Below are positions 1 to 12,100 of a DNA stretch of 64,000 nucleotides, piece after piece. This DNA comes from Owenia fusiformis. Taxonomy: Eukaryota; Annelida; Polychaeta; Sabellida; Oweniidae. Each line of letters starts with the position of its first letter. The first letter of the stretch is position 1. The notes beneath the pieces are model-generated. The model was not told the DNA's origin. It worked only from the letters and a program-made list of their open reading frames with translations, and searched no databases. The position numbers and the translations under genes were made by a program. The stretch covers positions 308,001 to 372,000 of the forward strand of contig CAIIXF020000012.1 of NCBI GenBank assembly GCA_903813345.2, in the 5' to 3' direction.

Positions 1-2150
1 CAATGAATATGATTGGTCAGGTATAATCATATGACCTTTTATCTCACATCTAATGTTTAATACTGGCAGTAAAGTGATTGTAAAAACTCTGGTTAATCAT
101 GGCATTCATGTTTTGAAGTGCAAGTGTGGAATAGAGTTCTCAGCAAAGTATGACATTAACAAGGCAATTAAATGTTCAGAATATCAGAAAGAGGAAGGCA
201 CACATTGGCATGTGTAGCACAGATAAATAGGTGATGCTCAAGTTAGGCAGTCCAGATGGCCCTTCAAACAAGTTTTCCTGATGGCTTCAGAGAACCATAT
301 CGTTAATGGGTTGAATGCCAGCAACTGTGCATTAAACATGAGGAGAATATTTCAAACACCTTTGGGCAATAGTTGCGACTATTATATAAGTTATATCATG
401 TACAAAGTGGAGGAAAGGAAATGCATGTGATATACTCATAATTGCCTACTATTCTGTTAATTTGGGGATATCACAATTTAATATTCAGTTTTTCTGTAAA
501 ATTTAGTGGGCCATAGCCAAGTACTGTGCCTGTGATATGCCATGAATGATATGCCAAAAATGATATTCCTCATGAGAGATGTCTGGCATTTCTGTACAGT
601 GTAAACTATTGCAACTGTAAATGTCATTCCTTGCTGATTCCATTCTTTCCCACTCTTTCTTTTTAAAACAACCACTATGATTATATTGTCCTCATTGCAT
701 TGAGTATTATTGTAAAGCTGATCTAGAATGGAGTTTTTAATAGTTTATTTACAAAAATGGCTGATTGTAAACAACGAATTTACTGAGCAAACAATACAAT
801 GCGCCATTTTTATAACTTAGTATGGTTTAGTAGAAATCCTCACAATTTATCAATTAATAAATTATTATTAGACATAGTTTGCAACTCTGTTATATGTTAT
901 TAGATAATTTAACATTAATGCAGATTAGTTTGTATTTGTGTGCGCATTCCTGGAATTCATTTTGCTCACATTTTTTCATTCCATGTTTCCCTGTGTTGTA
1001 TTTATTTTACTAGTTCGTCTTTGTAGTTTATTTTTCCTCAGATTAAAGGCCTCATGTATTGTTTAAATCACTTTAATATTTAGATTATTAACAATATTTT
1101 TAAACTGTGCATAGGGCCTTTAATATGTTTTGAGGCAGTCATGCGCTTGAATGTCTTGTTTTATCCTGCAAGTGACATCCCCATCGTATCAAATTGATGT
1201 TTTGCTAACTGCTCATCATTTGCATGTTATTACCTGAACTTGTGTTTAGTTTGCTGCATGTTTTTACATTTTTTACCAGTTTCATTTTTGTTCTACTTTT
1301 AATGAATTTTAGCAATTAGTGAAACTTGTTTGTATTATTTTTACCCTCATCATGCAATCTTCTTATATAAGCATTGTAATTCTACATTTTTAGCTGTAAG
1401 TTTGAAATTTGCCTCTCTTTAAGCTGTGTGTTCATCTCGAGCTGCATGTACATGTACCTGCTGTATAAGGTTACTATGGTTACCAAGTAATAGTTTTCTA
1501 GTGAGGCCTAACATGCCTTTCCTAGGAGACTGTTCATATGCCAGGTGGTAACGCATCAATACATTATCATAAAGTATTCCTTGTGAGGGTTGTCCAAAAA
1601 CTATTTGAATTAGATCAAACATTTCAAGAGTTTTTGGATGACCCTCATATGTATATAAGTAACAGTAACATATATGTAAGGAAAAATGTGGATTTAGATT
1701 TGTGCAAGTCTAGCTTTTCCCATTGATGTCAGAAATTATTCATTTCTTGCAAAGTACAGTATTGATTAGTAGAACCGGCAAATACTTATAGTATAAAGTG
1801 AAGGTTTCATTAATATAACTCTGCTTTATGTAGGAAATGTTTCATTAGTGAACTCAAGTAAAGTAGAGTATATAGTGAAATAAGATTAAGTACCTTCATT
1901 ATTTTTTTGCTTTTCAATGAGATTTTCTTTGCATTTATTATGCAGTTCAACTTCAGCATGAATCTTCATCTGTCGTCTAACTTTAAACATTATAATGATG
2001 CGTCATTTTTGCTAATAGACTACTGCATGGCTTAAACATTTAACTGCTTCACATTTTTACACTGTCATCTTAGTTGATTTTTTTCTTTTGAGACCTTGAA
2101 TGTGTCATACATATTATGATGTATTATGATAGCAATTGCATTTCTGGTGA
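1..2150. other. No exon recognised (upstream/intronic DNA of CLIP1)
   Basis: AT-rich sequence with no open frame resembling a CLIP1 CAP-Gly domain or serine-rich linker and no clear repeat structure. Since the first recognisable exon at 3100 begins after an acceptor in mid-protein, this stretch is inferred to be part of a CLIP1 intron. Confidence 0.5.
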
Positions 2151-2155
2151 TTTTG

Positions 2156-3000
2156 CTATAGATTTTGGAATATTGCCAAAGAAACATCTTGAAGTGCTGC
2201 CATAGTAACATCTTGAAATATTGCTAAATCAACATTTTGAAATACTGCCAAATTAATGATTGAAATATTGCCATAGTTACATCTTAATACTGCATATAGC
2301 ATTTGTAATATTTTTAATACTGCTAAATTAATGATTGAAATATGAATTACTGACATATCGAATTATTCAAAAATACTACCCTAGTAACCATTGTATAAAA
2401 TTGAAATACATGTATTGCCATTATAAAATTTTTAATTCTGCCAAATTCATGATTGAAATATGAAATATTGAAGTATTCAAAAATACTACCCCAGTAACCA
2501 TAGTAACACATTTTCAAATATTGCCATTATAACATTTTTAATTGTCAAATATTGCCATTATAACATTTTTAATTCTGCCAAATTCATGATTGAAATATGA
2601 AAAACTGACATATCGAATTATTCAAAAATACTACCCTCGTAACCAAAGTAACACATTTTCAAATATTGCCATTATAACATTTTTAATTTTGCCAAATTCA
2701 TGATTGAAATATGAAAAACTGACATATTGAATCATTCAAAAATACTACCCTAGTAACCATAGTAATACATTTTAAATATTGCCAATTAATAACCACATTA
2801 AGTAATGCCATAGAAGCATCTTTTGAATATTGCCATAGAAACATCTTCGGATATTGCCATTTGTTGAAATATTGTCTAATACTAACAAACTGAAATTTTG
2901 ACTCATGATAGAATCTTGAAATATTTCCATAATAAGAAATTTAAATACATCTATAAGCATAGTTACATTGTCAAAGATTGCCATAGTAACAACTTGAAAG
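2156..3000. repeat. Degenerate tandem repeats in a CLIP1 intron
   Basis: Two interleaved degenerate families. One is a short unit around TTGAAATATTGCCATAGTAAC. The other is a unit of roughly 110-130 bp containing AAAAATACTACCCTAGTAACC and CCAAATTCATGATTGAAATATG, seen about four times between 2340 and 2770. Copies differ at many positions, so the array is old. No coding potential is supported. Confidence 0.75.
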
Positions 3001-3099
3001 CCAGTTGCTGTTCATGTATTGTAATAAATGACACCTTTAAGGGATAGATGTATGATAAATACAATGTGTAATCCTATTGTGTCATGCCCTGATTTCTAG

Positions 3100-3165
3100 A
3101 CTCCAGCCAAGACTGCCAAGCGACCTGGGGTGACCCCGAGTACAGCAACCACACAGGCTCTACAA
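3100..3165 (+). CDS. CLIP1: CLIP1 exon 1 of window (Thr/Pro linker)
   Basis: The acceptor TTTCTAG precedes and the donor GTAATC follows; phase 0 at both ends. It encodes 22 residues, [10 protein letters not shown] followed by a Thr-rich stretch ending QALQ, which corresponds to the linker just before the coiled coil in CLIP-170. Confidence 0.85.
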
Positions 3166-6100
3166 GTAATCCTCATTATATTTTTATATTTCTCGATATA
3201 TTGTAAATGGAACAACTTTTGTAGCTCAAATACTATTTCGCTTGGAATTTGTCATATTGTTGCTGAGTTCAATTTCCATTATGGTAACAGGATTTTGAAG
3301 TGTTTTACTTATGAACCTATGCAGGTGTTACACTTATGGAAGGGTTACACCTATGCAGGTGTAACACTTATTGAAGGGTTACACCTATGCAGGTGTTACA
3401 CTTTACATGTTTTACTGTAAATTAGACAAAGATGTCAACATTTATGGAACAAATCATAATATATGTTCTGATATTTTATTGTTGTTTGTAATCCCAATTT
3501 GAATAAGACATAAGGCTCAGTTACTTTTGCATGAGTTATTGATCTTCTTTTTAAATTTCAGAAAGCCCTGAAGGAGAAAGAGGAGCACATAGAGCAGCTC
3601 CTGAGGGAGAGGGACCTTGAGAGGTCAGAGGTCGCTCGTGCAGCATCACAAGTTGAAGAAGTAAGGTCCCAACTATTGAATGAGATTCTTGAATGTTAAA
3701 ATAAGGATCTACTTATTGTGTTCATAGTTGTTCTCTTAGTCTGTCTGTTTTCATTTCATTGTTTTGCTGATACCTTAAGCTATCAAGTTTACCCTCATTT
3801 AGTGCTATTAATGACATTTTGTTCATTAATTTGATTCAGAGATTTTGAGAGTGTTGGAGAATTGTGTTTGAGAATGAATTAACCGACAAGTGCCAAGGCC
3901 ATGTGTTGCACATTGTATTAAAGAAATGAGAATTTTTTCCATTACTTAGTCTGAGAATGAACTAACCAGTTTGCGCCAGGACCATGCCTCATTCTTGATG
4001 AAATGAGAATAAAACATCTATTTTCCATTTCTTAGTCTGAGAATGAACTAACCAATGTGCGCCAGGACCATGCCTCATTCTTGATGAAATGAGAATAAAA
4101 CATCTATATTCCATTTCTTAGTCTGAGAATGAACTAACCAGTGTGCGCCAGGACCATGCCTCATATGTCGATGAAATGAGAATAAAACATCTATTTTCCA
4201 TTTCTTAGTCTGAGAATGAACTAACCAATGTGCGCCAGGACCATGCCTCATATGTTGATGAAATGGAGGAGTCCATGCAGGCCATGCAGATCAAAGTAGA
4301 AGATCTAGAGCAGCAGAAGAGGGATCTCTTAGCCCAGGTGGAGGAGGAAAAAAGGTTTGTGAATAACTCAACATTATTTCTCTTTTAACCATGTGTCAAG
4401 CTAAAAGGGCAAGTTTCGCAAGTATCGCAATCCTTGGTTGTCCAAGAGATAGAGCATGAGTGCTTTGTCTTTACATCCTTGCTAGCATTTTACTGAAGAT
4501 GTTAGTTTATAAAAGTCTTTATGAAATGGGAGAGAATATCAAAATATATTGTACCTTGTTTTCAAGTTTTGTGTCTATGAATCAGTTTCTTTGGCAATAA
4601 TTCTAGTTATGGCATTTATAATTAGTGATAAAAAAGAAAAAATCATTGTTCATATACTTTGTGCCCATCAGACAGATATGAGGAGTCAAAGCATACTTTA
4701 CAGCAAGGGGTTAAAGTATGGTTGCCATGGTTTTCTGTTGTTTTCTAGGAAAATTGAAGATTTGGAGTTCCAGGTTGAAGAACAGGGCATTAAAGAAGAT
4801 GAGGTGGAGGTAAGGATATGTTATTTACTGGGAAGGATTGAATATGTTGAGGTAAGGATATGTTATTTACTGGGAGGGATTGAATATGTTGAGGTAAGGA
4901 TATGTTATTTACTGGGAGGGATTGAATATGTTGAGGTAAGGATATGTTATTTACTGGGAGGGATTGAATATGTTGGGGTAAGAATATAAGAATGTTATTT
5001 ACTGGGAGGGATTGAATATGTTGAGGTAAGGATATGTTATTTACTGGGAGGGATTCAATATGTTGAGGTAAGAATATTAGAATGTTCTAAAAATACATCT
5101 TTTTGTTGCAAAATCACAATAATTTTTAAAAAGAAGTGGTTCCATTTGGTATAAGCAGATGGCATCTGTAACAATTGTCACACTTTGTAACTATTTGCAT
5201 GTGGTGATTTTTATACTACAAGTATATAATGATTTGTTTTGAATTCTACTAAATTGAGATTCCTTAAACTATATTAAAGCTATTTAAGTTACATTAATTC
5301 TTCCTTGTGGAGTATAACCAACTACTGATTAAAATTGAACACATTTAATTTTCATCATTTGGAGTATTTTAATCTCTTTAGAGCAGTATTAATGATACAT
5401 TATTTCAGAGAATAAGACAGCTCAGAATAAAAAGAAAATTAGTAAGTTATACAATAATTCAGTAAAATCTGCAGCTTTAATGTTAACCCTCACCAGTCCA
5501 ATACCTATAACATAACATTGTTTAACCCTCATGCACAAATCCAAAACTCAGAAATGCAATGATCCAATAAATTAGCGATGTTTAACCCTTATCAGTCCAA
5601 CATTTTATTAATAGCAACAATACAAAAACAGGGCTTGCATTAACGGCGTCCCGTACATGTTAAGGACTCAAAAATAATTTGGAGGACGCAAAAATTGAAA
5701 ATATTTCCGTTTTTTGGACGCAAAATTTTTCTGGGTCAATACTACAATGTGTTTACAACGATACCTAACAAAAACAAATAATTATGATCTCTCACCTTTA
5801 TTTGAATCGTAAATAAGGCTCAACATGTTGAATATTTACAAATAATCATGATTCTCTCGAATTTTTTCGACTTTGTTTATTTTTAGATTTGAAACCATGA
5901 CACGCCACAGTTTTTCCTATTCAGAAACAAATATTAGGTTATTCATGAAATAAAATGTATTCATTGTCGAATGAACGAACATGCATTTATTCAGTCCGTA
6001 CTTAACGTTTACTATCGTTTTAAATTCGCGGCAAGAAATCAAAAACTGAAAGGTGTTTTGGTAAAAAATGCTTTTAAAATAAAGTTATACCTCAAAACAG

Positions 6101-9100
6101 GCTAGAAATAGGGGACACATTTTTTTTTCAAAGGACACACTTTTTTTTAAAAATTGCGTCCTTGGGACTCACAAATTTTCTAACCTGATGCAAGCGCTGC
6201 AAAAATAATAGCAATTTTAACCCACACAAGTTCAAAATATAGAATAAAAGTGACCTTAACCCTAATAAGTCTAAAAATAGAACTTAGATCTTACTTCATT
6301 ATTAATCTGAAATGAGAAATATATTATTTTCTTACATTTATTTTTATTCTGATCAAACTAACACTACTAAATTATATAAAGGGGGGCAACTTTAAAGTGT
6401 ATAAAGTGAGGCAACTTTAAAGTGTATAAAGGGAGGCAACTTTAAAGTGTATAAAGGGAGGCAACTTTAAAGTGTATAAAGGGAGGCAACTTTAAAGTGT
6501 ATAAAGGGAGGCAACTTTAAAGTGTATAAAGTGAGGCAACTTTAAAGTGTATAAAGTGAGGCAACTTTAAAGTGTATAAAGGGACGCAACTTTAAAGTGT
6601 ATAAAGGGAGGCAACTTTAAAGTGTATAAAGGGAGGCAACTTTAAAGTGTATAAAGGGAGGCAACTTTAAAGTGTATAAAGGGAGGCAACTTTAAAGTGT
6701 ATAAAGGGAGGCAACTTTAAAATGTATAAAGGGAGGCAACTTTAAAGTGTATAAAGGGAGGCAACTTTAAAGTGTTTAAAGGGAGTCAACTTTAAAGTGT
6801 ATAAAGTGAGGCAACTTTAAAGTGTATAAAGGGAGGCAACTTTAAAGTGTATAAAGTGAGGCAACTTTAAAGTGTATAAAGTGAGGCAACTTTAAAGTGT
6901 TTAAAGGGAGGCACCTTTAAAGTGTATAAAGTGAGGCAACTTTAAAGTGTTTAAAGGGAGGCAACTTTAAAGTGTATAAAGTGAGGCAACTTTAAAGTGT
7001 ATAAAGGGAGACAACTTTAAAGTGTATAAAGGGAGGCAACTTTAAAGTGTATAAAGGGAGGCAACTTTAAAGTGTATAAAGGGAGGCAACTTTAAAATTT
7101 ATAAAGGGAGGCAACTTTAAAATTGCATAAAGGGAGGCAACTTTAAAGTGTATAAAGGGAGGCAACTTTAAAGTGTATAAAGTGAGGCAACTTTAAAGTG
7201 TATAAAGGGAGGCAACTTTAAAGTGCATAAAGAGAGGCAACTTTAAAGTGTATAAAGAGAGGCAACTTTAAAGTTGTATAAAGGGAGGCAACTTTAAAAT
7301 TGCATAAAGTGAGGCAACTTTAAAGTGTATAAAGGGAGGCAAGTTTAAAGTGTATAAAGGGAGGCAACTTTAAAGTTGTATAAAGGGAGGCAACTTTAAA
7401 ATTGCATAAAGGGAGGCAACTTTAAAATGTATAAAGGGAGGCAACTTTAAAACATCTAAATTGTTCAAACTCTTTTCTAAAATTAACTTTCAAATCTTAC
7501 TAATAAATAAAATTGTGCATTATCAAATTTTAACCAACTATACAAATATCAAAATTTATTTACATCCAATCTACTAATCAAAAATGGATTTCAATCAGTG
7601 AGTTTAATATGAAGTTAGACACAATGTTTAAAAGATAAATTCCATTACTGAAGCAACTAAAACACTAAAAGTCTTTCAGAAGCAATGCATGTAATGAAAT
7701 GTACAATATTTCCACATTACATTTACAAATTTTGTACTCTGTCGTGTATTTATTGTAATCATTCCCAAGATCTATATTTCTAGACATGTCCAGAAATGAC
7801 CTAATAATGACCTAAATAAGCCTTGCAATATGGAATCAGAAAAAAGTCAGAAAATAAGAACATCTTTTTATTTTTTGTAGATTAAGACTGAAGAGGAGGA
7901 AGCCAAAATCAAAGAATTGGATGTGATTGCAAGCAAAGAAAAAGACAGAGCTGAACGCCTTGAGAAAGAGGTTGAAACCATGCAGGTAAGAAGAACAATG
8001 TTGCTTTATAGTTTGTCTATAGGTTTTGATTCACTTTACATCATGGTTTTGGGATATACATGTAGGGTCTATTTTTCTTATGACAGGTTACTCTTAGAGT
8101 TTGCTTTTCTTGCTAGGTTTCTTAAAATATTTTGGTCCTCTCCCTTTGGCAATTGTGCTTAGATATTTCTATTCCAAATTTAATTTCATATTCAAATAAT
8201 TGCACTTGGCAGTGAGGTGCTTCTGAGTTTTGACCCCTATTTCTCATTGCAGGCATTACTAGAGAATGAAAGAAGTAAATGGAAAGACAAGGAGAGTTCC
8301 AGTAGTGAGCTAGAGTCCACTATGGAGGAGTTGAGACATAAGCTCTCATTGGCTGAGGCTAAAATACAAGCACTTGAAACTGCTAGCTCTGCACAGGGGG
8401 AAAAGGTAAGAAACTAACTCTTGAATCTGCTAGCTCTGCTCAAGGGGAAAAGGTAAGAAACTAACTCTTGAATCTGCTTTCAACATTTCAACATTTTAGA
8501 AAATATTAAGTTTTCTATATCTCATTATCTGTAGTGAAATATAATCAAATCTTTGCTATTGAAGTGAACTTTCATTGACACGTTTTTGTAAAAAGTGTAC
8601 TACTTGGGGTTGGTAAATGGGTTCAAAACATTAAACGTGTATTTAGTCAAGTAGGTTAAAGTTAATACTAACTGTACTATTTTGTAATATTACAGGCTAG
8701 CCAGGTTGTGGAACAGCTCACTGAAAAAGACAAGAAAATCACACAACTTGAGACTAGTCTTAGTAGCAAGAATAATGACTGTAAAGACATGGCAAACAAA
8801 CTTAGTGAACTGGTAAGTTCTCTTATTTCATTTCGAAACCTATGGTAATACTTATTTCTTATTTGGATCCATTCACTTCAGTCAAAGCAAACAGTGACCT
8901 TGACCTCAGGTACAGACTTAATTTCAGATGACCTTGATGTCTCAATGTGACCTTGACCTGAACACTTTGTGGGATTATAATATGAAATTTTATTTTATTT
9001 TTGTTTGTTTCCCTTTTTACTCTGTTTGGTCTTTTCACATCCCTATCTGCAAATTATTTGATAAAAAATCGTTTTTATTTTTGCATTTTAATTGTAAATA

Positions 9101-12100
9101 AGAGTCACCATAGTAAGAAGATCTTTGTCCATCTGTGTATACAACTGAAATCCCCCCCACAAAAAAAACAAAAGAAATATATATACCACAAATTTTTGTG
9201 TTTTTCCAGCAAGAGCAGTTGGCAGAAGCAGACAAGAAAAGGCAGAAACAGCAAGAGTCTTTGGAAGGTAGGAGGAAGTTTATATTCTTTGAACTATGTT
9301 GGCATACATTTTAAATTATACAGCATTAAGGATAGGTGACACATTTGGTTCATCTATTTGATCTTAAGAATGATGCAGTGTTCCTCTCTTTATGGCTCAA
9401 CCTGTATATTGGAAGGTGGGAATCATTTTTATGGCTCAACCTGTATATTGGAGGGTTGGAATCATTTTTATGGCTCAACTTGTATATTGGAGGGTGGGAA
9501 TCGTTTTTATGGCTCTACTTGTATATTGGAGGGTGGGAATCACTTTTATGGCTCAACCTGTATATTGGAGGGTTGGAATCATTTTTATGGCTCAACTTGT
9601 ATATTGGAGGGTGGGAATCATTTTTATGGCTCTACTTGTATATTGGAGGGTGGGAATCACTTTTATGGCTCAACTTGTATATTGGAGGGTGGGAATCACT
9701 TTTATGGCTCAACTTGTATATTGGAAGGTGGGAATCATTTTTATGGCTCAACCTGTATATTGGAGGGTTGGAATCATTTTTATGGCTCAACTTGTATATT
9801 GGAGGGTGGGAATCGTTTTTATGGCTCTACTTGTATATTGGAGGGTGGGAATCACTTTTATGGCTCAACTTGTATATTGGAGGGTGGGAATCATTTTTAT
9901 GGCTCTACTTGTATATTGGAGGGTGGGAATCACTTTTATGGCTCAACTTGTATATTGGAGGGTGGGAATTAGAGGTGTAACTCGCCAGAAAAATCCAACT
10001 CGAGTTCAACTTGCCAAATATTTCCAAAACTCGAGTAAAACTCGAGTTCATTCATTTCGTCCAGTACATATTGTAAACCCGGGTAAACAAAATTACTGTA
10101 ACTTCAAGCGGCAAGTTTCTCTGGTTTAGTCACATCTAAAAGGTGTTTAACACATTGGGGCCATAAGAAAGTGTGGTATTCATTGCATATATCTCATATT
10201 TCAATCAAAAATGATCTGGTATAGACGTCGCCGCATACGGTAAGGACAAGAGATCGCTAGAATCTAACCAAACAATATTTTAGAAAACTCAGAAGGGCCC
10301 TTCAAATTAATGAATGGTTTTCCCGGATTATCTTCATTATTTATACTAAAGACTGCTGGTTATCGATCTAAAGTTAAGACTTATGATCTTAATTTAATGA
10401 TAGATCATCTTTTTTATGTAAAAGTCGTGTAAACGACGTGAGAATAAGGGCACCATTTTTATTCAATTTTAGTGATTACTCTATTATCGCCCGTTGAGTT
10501 CCTTCGACAGTCGATCTTTTTCTGATTTTTTTGGTGTAACTCGTCATTCCACGATATTTGTTGAACTTTGTGAAGCTTTGAGAGTGTTTTTTAGGTGACG
10601 GGAGCTAAATATGACAATCATTGGAATATTTATTCCACTAATGAAGTAATGTTGCACGATCTCTGGGACCTGAATTCATTTTACATGCTTGTAAGATAGG
10701 CGAAACTCGCGAGTTGACTCGAGTTATAGCTAGCTCGCGAGTTGAAATAGATTGCGAGTTTCTAGAGGACAACTCGAGCCAATGTATAGGCAGCTCTGAC
10801 GAGCTGTACTCGAGTTACTGACTCGGGAGTTACACCTCTAGTGGGAATCATTTTTATGGCTCAACCTGTATATTGTATATTGGAGGGTGGAAATCATTTT
10901 TATGGCTCAACCTGTATATTGGAGGGTGGGAATCGTTTTTATGGCTCAACCTGTATACTGGAGGTTGGGAATCATTTTCATGGCTCAACCTGTATATTGG
11001 AAGTGGGAATCACTTTTATGGCTCAACCTGTATATTGGAGGGTTGGAATCATTTTTATGGCTCAACCTGTATATTGGAGGGTTGGAATTATTTTTATGGC
11101 TCAACCTGTATATTGGAGGGTTGGAATCATTTTATGGCTCAACCTGTATATTGGAGGGTGGGAATCATTTTTATGGCTCAACCTGTATATTGGAGGGTTG
11201 GAATCATTTTTATGGCTCAACCTGTATATTGGAGGGTGGGAATCATTTTTATGGCTCAACCTGTATATTGGAGGGTTGGAATCATTTTTATGGCTCAACC
11301 TGTATATTGGAGGGTTGGAATCATTTTTATGGCTCAACCTGTATATTGGAGAATGGGAATCATTTTCATTTACAGGATGACTCAAAAATGCAACTAACTT
11401 ATTTTGGAATAATTAATGATTATCTTAGATTACAGAGCATTTTAGATTTAAATGAATCATGTTTTCCATCTTGGAATGCCTGTTCTTGTGGGCCAGCTTT
11501 TACATATATAAATGATATCATTTGATTTTTGTGTTTCAGAACTAAAGACAAAGTTGTCCAACAGTGACTCTACATCTAGTGACTTGAACTCAGAGCTCCA
11601 ATCTCTCAAGCAACAACTCTCAGGTTAGTCAGAATTAACAGACAAGAAATTTTTTTATATTTGTTTGTAATTACAATTATAAAATGACTATTTTCCTAAA
11701 GATGGCACCATTTTGGGAAAGTAGAACTGAATAATAAAAACTTAATAATAAACAGTTCAGAACTTCTTAGACAATCCTCTTATAAGTTAATATAAGTGAT
11801 TAACTGTGTATTTATAGAAGCGCAACGACTGCTGAATGTGAATGAAGAAAAGACCACTCAGTTAGGAGAGGATAAAGCCAAGCTGGTAAGACTGCAAACA
11901 TTTAATACATCACTTGAACATTCTGCTCTGTTGTTGTTGCTTGTCTATACAGTCTGGTGGGCAGTACCAAGAAAATGTGTCAGTTTCAAACATTGACTCA
12001 ACCAGAGCCATATGCATATATTGTTGCTGTGTGACAGACTGAGGCCATAGAGAGGCCACACTGCAAATATGCAGATTTTGGCCATGTAAGGTGGCATGAC

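Noticed and set aside
9336-11525. Long open frames of repeated peptide ([13 protein letters not shown] type) on + and - strands
   Set aside because: They exist only because the 39-bp minisatellite period is divisible by three; several frames are open at once, and the region is a CLIP1 intron.
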